Positions 1 to 6,929 of a stretch of DNA of 36,416 nucleotides are shown here, piece after piece. Each line of letters opens with the position of its first letter. Within the stretch, counting starts at the first letter, position 1. The notes beneath the pieces were generated by a model, which made no database searches, was not told the DNA's origin, and saw only the letters and a list, made by a program, of their open reading frames with translations. The translations under genes were made by a program, and so were the position numbers. Source of the stretch: JBAXAM01 sp964565935 (lineage in GTDB: Bacteria > Pseudomonadota > Gammaproteobacteria > UBA9339); assembly GCA_964565935.1 (NCBI GenBank), contig CAZMGW010000011.1, forward strand, positions 1 through 36,416, given 5' to 3'.

Positions 1-103
1 GAACCCCAAGAAAAATGTCACCCCGATATTTTAAGCCCTGAAAGGGCGTGACAATTTTTTACCATTATAGCGATAAACCATGGGGTAATTTTTCTTGGGG
101 TTC
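1..103. repeat. Long inverted-repeat hairpin element (MITE-like), may extend left of window
   Basis: The left arm at 1-16 matches the reverse complement of the right arm at 88-103 base for base, and similarity continues imperfectly to 24 and 82. The interior holds a small hairpin (GCCCT, loop GAA, AGGGC, 35-47). The element begins at base 1, so its true left edge may lie outside the window. No protein is encoded. It resembles a non-autonomous palindromic repeat; the family is not recognised. Confidence 0.6.
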
Positions 104-293
104 CCATCACTGCTTCGCAGTTCGGTCACCCCAAGCTATAGATCTTACGTTTCTTTCAGAACGTTTCGCATCGGTTCTTTGTAATAGATAATACCAAGCT
201 ATAAAACTCATGCCTTGTAAAACGTGTTTCACCAGTCTTCTATAATGGATCGTACTAGATATGATAATTATATGCAGTGTTGGCTGGGGATAT
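104..293. other. Intergenic spacer downstream of the DUF523 gene
   Basis: No gene, tRNA or convincing terminator is visible here. The phrase CCAAGCTATA occurs twice (about 132 and 194), which hints at decayed repeats. Confidence 0.4.
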
Positions 294-707
294 CTAGAGT
301 TCTTCTTCCGATTGCACTCTTATCCTATGTTCTTTAAGCATCTTTGCAAACACCCCATCTCCTGGGGTTAAATTTTTAGTAAAAGTACCATCATATATTT
401 TTCCAACCCCGCATGATGGCGAGCGTGCCTTTAAAATAGCTTCTTTGCAATTAATCAACTTGGCAATTTTTAATCCTTCTTCTGTCCCATGTTTAAATTT
501 ATCGGTAACATCTTCACCACTAATACTAATAACTCTATTCCCGCTTCGTTCTGCTGGATCCCGAGGTGTTGGCATCCCACCCAATTGCTCTGGGCAAATA
601 GGGATAGCTTTTCCTGCCGCAACTAACTCGATTACTTTAGCGCATGGTTTGGCTTCACCTTGCCAATTGCATCGTACCCCAGCTAAACAAGCGCTAACAA
701 TTTTCAT
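294..707 (-). CDS. DUF523 family protein (YbbK-like)
   Basis: This 137-residue protein matches the small, cysteine-rich DUF523 family, whose biochemical function is not established. Conserved features are visible: the N-terminal SACLxGxxC motif (Cys7 and Cys13), a CPEQLGGxPTPR motif near residue 38, and an ARSPSCG motif near residue 95. The spaced cysteines suggest metal or Fe-S binding, which is inference. Its ATG overlaps the stop codon of the upstream HMG-CoA reductase gene (ATGA), so the two genes are almost certainly co-transcribed and translationally coupled. There is no evidence that it acts in isoprenoid synthesis beyond this linkage. Length and termini look complete. Confidence 0.85.
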   Translation of the reverse strand: MKIVSACLAGVRCNWQGEAKPCAKVIELVAAGKAIPICPEQLGGMPTPRDPAERSGNRVISISGEDVTDKFKHGTEEGLKIAKLINCKEAILKARSPSCGVGKIYDGTFTKNLTPGDGVFAKMLKEHRIRVQSEEEL

Positions 708-1750
708 AGTTTTCGCTCAGTTGCAAGATGGCAACGCATCAGTTCGCCGGGATTGGTTTGGGCGGCTAAAAGAGAAAGCTCCCCACACAAAACTGTTGCC
801 GCAACAATTACCGCAAGACGCTGGGCATTAAAATCGCCAGGTTTTAAACACCCAAGAAGCTCTAAATTCTGTTTGATAAAATCAAGATCCTTGCCGCTAC
901 CGACGGTGCCGACAATAATATTCGGTAGTGTCACGGTAAAATACAAATCCCCATCGCGTACTTCGGTGTGAGCAAATCCTTGCGAACCTTCGACAATATT
1001 TGCCGCATCTTGACCGGTCGCCAAATAAATGGCTAAGAGCATATTGGCGAAATGGGCATTGGCGGTTCGAACGCCGCCGGAAATTATTGAGCCGAGTAAA
1101 TTTTTCTTTATATTTAGATCAACTATTTTTTCTGGGGTGGTGTGCAATTGTTCTTCACAAATTTGTCGGGAAATTAAGGTTTCTGCAATCACATATTTAC
1201 CGCGCCCTAAAATGCCATTAACCGCAGAGTTCTTTTTATCGACACAATAATTGCCAGAAATCGACACATATTTTAATTCGGAATGTTTATTAAGCAGCCA
1301 CTCTTGGAGTGATTCGGCAGCTTTAGTGGCCATGTTATGACCAGCAGCGTCACCGGTAGTAAAAACAAAACGCAGATAAATTAAATCGGCAACTATTTGT
1401 GCCTGCCAATCCTTTAGCTTCGCAAATCGGCTGCTTTGGGTGGTAATTTTTTCTAGTTGGGCGCGGTGATTGTTTAGGTCATCGACAACTCTAAAAGCGC
1501 TCGCAGCGTCTTTTGCTTGCAACAAAATCGAGCGGGTCATGCAATCACTAACAACGACTGTTTTAATGCCGCCAGCTTTTTTAGTTACACGAGCGCCACG
1601 ATTTACCGACAACCAAAGAGGAGATTCAAAAGTTGCCAAAGGAACTTTTACTTCATCGGTAAATTTAGAATCAACGATTTTTATTGGTCCAACGATTTTG
1701 GTTGGAATGGTTGTTTGTAGGGTAGGGTGCATAGTTGGTTTATGGGTCAT
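704..1750 (-). CDS. Hydroxymethylglutaryl-CoA reductase, class I-like catalytic domain
   Basis: The enzyme reduces HMG-CoA to mevalonate, the committed step of the mevalonate pathway, in the cytosol. The 348-residue protein aligns with the catalytic domain of class I (eukaryote-type) HMG-CoA reductases. The catalytic Glu is at 42 (ATFES, human TTEG), Lys at about 172 (SGNYCVDKK), Asp at 248 (ATGQDAA) and the C-terminal His at 341 (LMRCHLA, human LVKSHMI). There is no membrane anchor. The protein starts at a motif matching IPVGVAGPL and so lacks the preceding helical segment and the ENVIGY motif of longer homologues. The start is preceded by GAAGGAG, supplied by the edge of the repeat at 1751-1864. 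The gene overlaps the DUF523 gene by 4 bp and follows eno-ftsB. Confidence is high for function, moderate for the N-terminus. Confidence 0.93.
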   Translation of the reverse strand: MTHKPTMHPTLQTTIPTKIVGPIKIVDSKFTDEVKVPLATFESPLWLSVNRGARVTKKAGGIKTVVVSDCMTRSILLQAKDAASAFRVVDDLNNHRAQLEKITTQSSRFAKLKDWQAQIVADLIYLRFVFTTGDAAGHNMATKAAESLQEWLLNKHSELKYVSISGNYCVDKKNSAVNGILGRGKYVIAETLISRQICEEQLHTTPEKIVDLNIKKNLLGSIISGGVRTANAHFANMLLAIYLATGQDAANIVEGSQGFAHTEVRDGDLYFTVTLPNIIVGTVGSGKDLDFIKQNLELLGCLKPGDFNAQRLAVIVAATVLCGELSLLAAQTNPGELMRCHLATERKL

Positions 1751-1864
1751 ATTTCGCTCCTTCGGAGCTTATGGTTATTTCCACATATTGACCCAGCCCC
1801 GCGGTTCGCTTCGCGAACCTTAGGCTGGGCTGGTGAAGCCTATAGCTCCTTCGGGGCAGAATTG
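1751..1864. repeat. Palindromic repeat family A, copy 1 (carries an SD)
   Basis: The element has two small hairpins of the type GCTCCTTCGGAGC (1756-1768 and about 1844-1856) flanking a central palindrome: ACCCAGCCC at 1791-1799, GGTTCGC/GCGAACC at 1803-1819, and GGCTGGG at 1823-1829. It fills the spacer between ftsB and the HMG-CoA reductase gene. On the minus strand its left edge reads GAAGGAG a few bases before the HMG-CoA reductase ATG. Related copies lie at 2262-2340 and 16604-16716. Confidence 0.8.
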
Positions 1865-1898
1865 TCTAACGCATTATGATTTATTCTTTACGAACAAA

Positions 1899-2186
1899 TT
1901 ATGAATCAGTTCTCACAACTTGGTAAAAAATCTCTCCTTTTTTTACCATCCCAAGATCTCCGCGAGCTCGATTTTCGATTGCAGCGCCACCTTTTTTTAA
2001 GGCGGTTATTTCACTAGCAAGATAAGTGTTGTGTTTAGTGATCTCATCGTTTTTCGCCTGCAGTTCACTAATCGTCCGTTTTGAATTAATTACCTTTAAA
2101 AGACCGTCGTCTGCAAACCAAAGGCGGTACTGTAAACCGGCAAAAATGAGCAAGAGTAGTATTAGTGCGATCTTTATTGGTTTCAT
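1899..2186 (-). CDS. ftsB: Cell division protein FtsB (septum formation initiator family)
   Basis: FtsB is a small bitopic inner-membrane protein of the FtsQLB complex that activates septal peptidoglycan synthesis. From the ATG at 2186 the protein has 95 residues. A hydrophobic helix spans about 5-19 (IKIALILLLLIFAGL), followed by YRLWF, as in FtsB homologues. A heptad-rich coiled coil (about 30-75) and a short polar tail follow. The frame stays open to an ATG at 2264, but that ATG lies inside a repeat, and the extra 26 residues are encoded by repeats and have no family counterpart. I therefore prefer 2186, although neither start has a strong ribosome-binding site. The gene follows eno, the usual gammaproteobacterial order. 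Confidence 0.82.
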   Translation of the reverse strand: MKPIKIALILLLLIFAGLQYRLWFADDGLLKVINSKRTISELQAKNDEITKHNTYLASEITALKKGGAAIENRARGDLGMVKKGEIFYQVVRTDS

Positions 2187-2225
2187 TGTTGTTGGAGTTA
2201 CAGCGCTTTTCAAAAATGAATCTTT

Positions 2226-2245
2226 GTCACGCCCTTTCAGGGCTT
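2226..2245 (-). repeat. 20-bp repeat, inverted copy of bases 33-52
   Basis: The reverse complement of these 20 bases is identical to bases 33-52 in the first hairpin element. The repeat itself contains a small palindrome (GCCCT, GAA, AGGGC). It lies between the family A repeat and the preferred ftsB start. Confidence 0.75.
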
Positions 2246-2261
2246 TCAACTTAACTTGCCT

Positions 2262-2340
2262 CATACCCGGCCCTGCAGTTCGCTACGCGAACCTTAGGCT
2301 GGGCTGGTGAAGCCTTTTGCTCCTACGGAGCACAATTGTT
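2262..2340. repeat. Palindromic repeat family A, copy 2
   Basis: The core ACCCGGCCC (2265-2273), the hairpin GTTCGC/GCGAAC and GGCTGGGCTGG are followed by GCTCCTACGGAGC, as in copies 1 and 3. It fills the eno-ftsB spacer up to the eno stop codon. The left outer GCTCC hairpin of the other copies is absent, so this is a partial copy. The CAT at its left edge is what makes the false upstream ATG for ftsB. Confidence 0.78.
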
Positions 2341-3633
2341 TTATTTAAAGCTTCTTGGGAAAGCTTTTTTACCGATGTAAGTAGCTTTTGGTCCCAATTC
2401 TTCTGCAATACGGATTAACTGATTGTATTTTGACACACGATCAGTACGGCAAAGCGAACCGGTTTTAATCTGACCAGTTGAAGCAGCAACAACCAAATCA
2501 GCAATGATAGTATCTTCCGTTTCACCAGAACGATGTGATATTACGGCCGTGTAACCAGCATCTTTGGCCATCTGAATTGCTTCTAGAGTTTCAGTAATGG
2601 TGCCGATCTGATTAAGCTTGATCAAGATTGAATTACAAATACCGGCTTCAATGCCTTTTTTGAAAATCTTGGTGTTAGTAACAAACACATCGTCACCAAC
2701 GATTTGGATTTCTTTGCCCAACTTATCTGTAGCCAACTTCCAACCCTCCCAATCACCTTCAGCGAAACCATCTTCGATGTTAATTAACGCTGGATATTTG
2801 TTAACTAAGTCTGCTTGGTAATCGACAAATTCTGCTGGAGAAAGTTTTTTGTTTTCAGATGCTAGGGTGTAAACACCGTTTTCGTAAAGCTCAGATGCGG
2901 CAATATCCAAACCCAAACAAATGTCGCTGCCTAATTTAAACCCAGCCTTTTCGATTGCTTGGCAAATTACTTCTAACGCTTCTTCATTCGAACGTAGATT
3001 TGGGGCAAAACCGCCTTCATCACCAACAGAGACGCTTAAACCTTTGCTCTTTAGAACTTTGCTTAAATTATGAAAAACTTCGGCGCCGTAGCGTATTGCT
3101 TCGGCCATTGTAGGAGCACCAACTGGAAGGATCATGAATTCTTGAATATCGACATTATTGTCGGCATGAGCACCGCCATTTAAAACATTCATCATTGGCA
3201 CGGGCATTAAAAATGGACCATCACCGCCCAAATAGCGATAAAGGGGGAGGCCGGCTTCATTGGCAGCTGCACGGGCAATTGCCATCGATACGGCTAAGAT
3301 TGCATTGGCGCCAAATTTGCTTTTGTTTTCAGTACCATCAAGTTTGATCATTAATTGATCAAGTTCAGCTTGTTTGGTTGGATCCGCGCCAAGTAGGGCT
3401 TCGCGGAGTTCATTATTAACATGACCAACTGCTTTTAAAACGCCCTTGCCCAAATAGCGTTTGGCGTCGCCATCGCGTAGTTCAAGAGCTTCTCTTGAGC
3501 CGGTTGATGCGCCAGATGGTACGCAAGCACGACCGATTACACCTGAAGAAAGTATTACATCGGCTTCGACGGTAGGATTACCGCGTGAATCTAGAATCTC
3601 GCGGGCTTTAATATCAGATATTGTAACTGTCAT
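2341..3633 (-). CDS. eno: Enolase (phosphopyruvate hydratase)
   Basis: Enolase interconverts 2-phosphoglycerate and phosphoenolpyruvate in glycolysis and, in many gammaproteobacteria, is also part of the RNA degradosome. The 430-residue protein is full length. It shows the N-terminal AREILDSRGNPTVE motif, SGASTG, the metal-binding Asp and Glu residues in LGLDIAASE, NIEDGF and IVGDDVFVTN, and the signature SHRSGETEDT. The start has a good ribosome-binding site (AAGGGGA). ftsB lies downstream on the same strand. kdsA, the usual upstream neighbour, is over 7 kb away behind the adhesin block. Confidence 0.98.
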   Translation of the reverse strand: MTVTISDIKAREILDSRGNPTVEADVILSSGVIGRACVPSGASTGSREALELRDGDAKRYLGKGVLKAVGHVNNELREALLGADPTKQAELDQLMIKLDGTENKSKFGANAILAVSMAIARAAANEAGLPLYRYLGGDGPFLMPVPMMNVLNGGAHADNNVDIQEFMILPVGAPTMAEAIRYGAEVFHNLSKVLKSKGLSVSVGDEGGFAPNLRSNEEALEVICQAIEKAGFKLGSDICLGLDIAASELYENGVYTLASENKKLSPAEFVDYQADLVNKYPALINIEDGFAEGDWEGWKLATDKLGKEIQIVGDDVFVTNTKIFKKGIEAGICNSILIKLNQIGTITETLEAIQMAKDAGYTAVISHRSGETEDTIIADLVVAASTGQIKTGSLCRTDRVSKYNQLIRIAEELGPKATYIGKKAFPRSFK

Positions 3634-3740
3634 AATTATTTCCCCTTTATTGTATTTATTTGTGATAGAAAATTCACGTTATTATTGGTTATTATCAAAC
3701 AAAGTCAACAAAAAGCTATTAAAATCTCCTATTACGATAT

Positions 3741-6479
3741 CTATTCCTCCATTAATTGAATTGTCTGAAGACGACTTTGTGTTTGAGTTCTGCGAAGCTC
3801 ATGAAGCTCATTTGTGGTTTGAAGCATTGTTTCAGAATATTGCCTGCTTAATCGCCTTTCATCTCGTACACTTGATGCTAGTGCCACCCCTCTTGATATG
3901 GTGTTTCCCGCTGCCACAACTACTTTACCTGCATCTAATGCGGTTTGTCCTGCCATAATAATGGCTACTACAACTGTTGGTGTTGTTGCTACAACACTCA
4001 CCAAGTCTACTGTTGTTGACACACCTTTGCTTATTACTGCTGCTGCACTAGATGCCGCTTGATAGCTCTTATGGGCAATTTGAAGGTAAGATTTTGTTTT
4101 TCTTTTCCGTTCTTGATTTCTTAAAAGCGCCCTTTCTATGGTTAATGCTGCTATTCTCTGTTCAATAGGATCAATATTTGGAGCTGCTGAGGCATTTTGT
4201 TGGTTAGTTACATCCAATGTTGAAATTTCTCTAGATAATCTTTTTAATTGTCGTCTGCTTTTTTCAACTTTTCTAATATTCTGCTGTATTTTCTCTATAT
4301 CTTGATTTTGTTTTTCTAATAATTTTGCTGATTGTGAGGAGTCTAATACCCCATCTAATGCCATTTCCGCCCGTTGCTTTCTTGCTTCTAGTTCTTGAAT
4401 ACGACCTTCTGCGTGCTGCTGTATTGCTGCAGCTTCTCTTTTTAACTCTCTTGTATGCTTCGCGTTTCCTATTACTGATGAGGTGTTTGACAAAGCATCT
4501 TTAGCTGCATCTGCTATATCGTCTTTCCTCTCCGAGAGAGTTTCGAACGCGTCACCAATAGATTTAGCCCGTGCTGCCTTGACTACCGTACTTGTTGCCT
4601 GATATGCCAATTTTACGACACCTAAGCCAGCTTTGGCAGTACTAGCCGCAGTATCTTTTTTTGCTTGTTGAAGATTTTTTCTTGCCAAATTTCCTTTGCA
4701 TCGGGCCTGCATTTTTATTATCAGCTCTTCTCTTGTGTAAGTCCTTTGAAGCGATTTTATAAGACCAGCTTCTGCTGTTGTGAGTGAAGCGGTAGGTGGG
4801 GGAGGTGGGGAGGGAAGGGTTTCTGCTCGCACCGCACCTTTTTCTGGTTCTGATGCTTTTTTAAATTCTTGGGGATTGTCATAATATTCTTCTTCGTCCA
4901 TTACGACTTTTTCTAAAGGAGATTCTACAAGGCCGGCATAACCAACTGATTTAACACCGGTTCCTTCTCCTCCCCCGGCTATTATTTCTGAAGTGTGTTG
5001 TAATGGTGGTGCTGCACCACCGCCACCGCCATTATCATCATCATCTATCAATGTTGGTTCTGGTATTATGCTATTAGAGTCGGTAATAAAACGATTTGGT
5101 GAACCCTGACCAAGGATGTCCCGTGCGTCTTGTGTAATACCTCCTTCTTCAACCAGCTTTACCGGGGGAAGGGTGTGTCGTGCATCCGCTATTATGGGGG
5201 TGTTTGTCAATGCGGCAATATTTGCTTGGCTCAATGTGTCACTAATAAGAATTACCGCTTTTTTATTCACGTTATTTGGGTTTTGGATTGCTGTTTTAAC
5301 TTCTGCAACATTACCACTATTAATCTCAAAACCAGCATCAATAGCATCTACCTTGCTTTCGTTTAGTAATGTATCAGATAGCGTTTTTGGATCCCGTACT
5401 GTTTTTATTATCAATGGATTGGCGTTTAGTTGACTGATCTGGGCTTCATCATTAGATACAATATCTATATCTCGACGTACCGGGTCGATCATGTGACGAG
5501 AGACGCCTTGCAATACTGTATGTTCATCCGGTAACCACCCAATTCTGACGTTAGCGCTTAAGTAGGCGATTGTACCTCGAGGCGTATCGTTTTGAACGCC
5601 GGCTTCTAAACCCACCTTATCGAATATCCCCAAAATTCTATTGCCACTTGCTAAGGACCAGTCATAGGTTAGTCTGGCTCTTGGGCCGCAAACAGCGGTG
5701 ACATTGTTTGCTCCAAAATAGTATCCCCCAATATAACCAACCAACCCCTCTTTAAATTCATAGCCCACCTCAGCATCGACACCGGGCATGGCTTTTTCAT
5801 TTAACAAGCTTTTAGTTACATTTATACTGCGATAAACGCCTTCGTTGGATTCGGTGAGGCTAACATTCTCGCTAATTTTTCTTGTGCTTTCTCCGATAGG
5901 GCGATAAAGATTTCCGCCGACAAAGAATTTTTTAAGCCAGTACTCGCCACCCAAGGTGAGTTGACTAAAATAATTGCTGGCTTCTGTCTTTCTGCGATCG
6001 AAAGCTCCATAAACACCAAAGGATTTTTGATTATCGGCGGATAAGTGGCGATAACCCACATGAACGTTACCCTCAAAAGGGGTGCCGCTACGATCGTTGG
6101 CCCTGAGGTCGGTGAAGAGGAGGTGGGTAAGGTCTTGCTGCCATAAAGGCACGAATAGATCTGCTGTCATGGCCGATTTAGCGGTATTTACATGAAAAAA
6201 CCGAGTGCCGCCAAATTGCACATATGGCTGATAACTGTTCTCTTTGGTGTGTATTTTTATGCCTTGGGGGCGTTTTGTATGGCGCCTAGCGCGTGCGATT
6301 ATGCTTGAGGTGGGAGAAAAGACTGTTTTATTATTTATCCCGCAAGTTGTTTTGCTAACCAAGCTTGAAACAGCAGGTTTGTTTTTTGAATCTGTTGCTG
6401 GTTTAGCAAAACTTACTCCTTGGCTTGCAACAAAAAGCGCAGACAGAATAAGCGCTAAATTCCTTCCATTAGTTTTCAC
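3741..6479 (-). CDS. Inverse autotransporter-like surface protein with helical, IQ-motif passenger
   Basis: This is probably an outer-membrane adhesin or invasin-like protein. A signal peptide spans about 1-25 (cleavage near VSFA-K). A beta-barrel-like region (about 83-330) contains GNVHVGYRH, FGVYGAFDRR, GGEYWLKKFFVGGN and RGTIAYLSANVRIGW, resembling the inverse autotransporter beta domain (intimin/invasin family). DPVRRDIDIV follows, then a segment shared with the paralogue (about 355-470), a Gly- and Pro-rich linker, an IQ-like motif (590-600, MQARCKGNLAR), and a long Gln/Arg/Lys-rich coiled coil with a hydrophobic stretch near 800-850. No Ig-like repeats or LysM domain are seen. The start codon is GTG, 5 bases after AAGGAAGG; the same leader precedes the paralogue at 8918. 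The barrel assignment is from sequence pattern only; the passenger function is unknown. Confidence 0.75.
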   Translation of the reverse strand: MKTNGRNLALILSALFVASQGVSFAKPATDSKNKPAVSSLVSKTTCGINNKTVFSPTSSIIARARRHTKRPQGIKIHTKENSYQPYVQFGGTRFFHVNTAKSAMTADLFVPLWQQDLTHLLFTDLRANDRSGTPFEGNVHVGYRHLSADNQKSFGVYGAFDRRKTEASNYFSQLTLGGEYWLKKFFVGGNLYRPIGESTRKISENVSLTESNEGVYRSINVTKSLLNEKAMPGVDAEVGYEFKEGLVGYIGGYYFGANNVTAVCGPRARLTYDWSLASGNRILGIFDKVGLEAGVQNDTPRGTIAYLSANVRIGWLPDEHTVLQGVSRHMIDPVRRDIDIVSNDEAQISQLNANPLIIKTVRDPKTLSDTLLNESKVDAIDAGFEINSGNVAEVKTAIQNPNNVNKKAVILISDTLSQANIAALTNTPIIADARHTLPPVKLVEEGGITQDARDILGQGSPNRFITDSNSIIPEPTLIDDDDNGGGGGAAPPLQHTSEIIAGGGEGTGVKSVGYAGLVESPLEKVVMDEEEYYDNPQEFKKASEPEKGAVRAETLPSPPPPPTASLTTAEAGLIKSLQRTYTREELIIKMQARCKGNLARKNLQQAKKDTAASTAKAGLGVVKLAYQATSTVVKAARAKSIGDAFETLSERKDDIADAAKDALSNTSSVIGNAKHTRELKREAAAIQQHAEGRIQELEARKQRAEMALDGVLDSSQSAKLLEKQNQDIEKIQQNIRKVEKSRRQLKRLSREISTLDVTNQQNASAAPNIDPIEQRIAALTIERALLRNQERKRKTKSYLQIAHKSYQAASSAAAVISKGVSTTVDLVSVVATTPTVVVAIIMAGQTALDAGKVVVAAGNTISRGVALASSVRDERRLSRQYSETMLQTTNELHELRRTQTQSRLQTIQLMEE

Positions 6480-6929
6480 AAAAACCTTCCTTGGTTTTTA
6501 GAATTTTAGGATTTTAGCATTATGGATCCCATCCTTGTTATCCATAATGCTGGTTTGTATGATCCTGTGGTTGAAGAAAAACCACAGTGACTCTACGTTG
6601 CGATTCCGCCTCATCCCGCGGTTATCGCTCCCTTTGCTTGCCTTGCCATCCGTAACCCAGCAAGTAAAAGGTTTTGGGTTGCTAGTCCCCAGAGAGTAAA
6701 CAGGTGTTTTTTTTATTCTAGTTTTAGGATCATTATGGACCTCGTCCTTGCGATTCATAATAATCCTAAGTTAGTACACCTGTTTACTGTCGCATCGTCT
6801 CGTGGCTTAGGAGAGGGTGCCACTTTGACTCTGCTTGCGATATCCGCCTGTACCTGCGGTTACCGCTTACTCTTTTCCACTTGACTTGTCATCCGTGATT
6901 CGTTAGGTGGAAACTCCGAGGTTGATTCT
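6480..6929. repeat. Hairpin-rich spacer with a degenerate tandem repeat between the two surface-protein genes
   Basis: Two degenerate direct copies are visible, about 6516-6656 and 6729-6897. Each has, in order, an ATTATGGA-type hairpin (6516-6527 with 6540-6551 is a perfect 12-bp stem), a GTGG...CCAC stem followed by TGACTCT, a stem of the type GCGAT..CCGC/GCGG..ATCGC, and CATCCGT. A 13-bp perfect inverted repeat (6695-6707 with 6776-6788) encloses the first hairpin of copy 2. I do not read a gene here; the open frame at 6498-6758 (minus) runs through the hairpins and resembles no family I know. Confidence 0.65.

Noticed and set aside
1000..1250. Open frames on the plus strand inside the HMG-CoA reductase gene, and similar frames opposite other genes
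   Set aside because: They lie entirely within strongly identified genes on the other strand and have no family features.
6498..6758. Open frame of 86 codons on the minus strand between the surface-protein genes
   Set aside because: It runs through the hairpin repeats, has no clear ribosome-binding site and resembles no known protein; the structured repeat explains the sequence better.
6516..6897. Integron attC sites as an explanation for the hairpin units
   Set aside because: I found no paired GTTRRRY and RYYYAAC core sites, no integrase and no cassette-like array.
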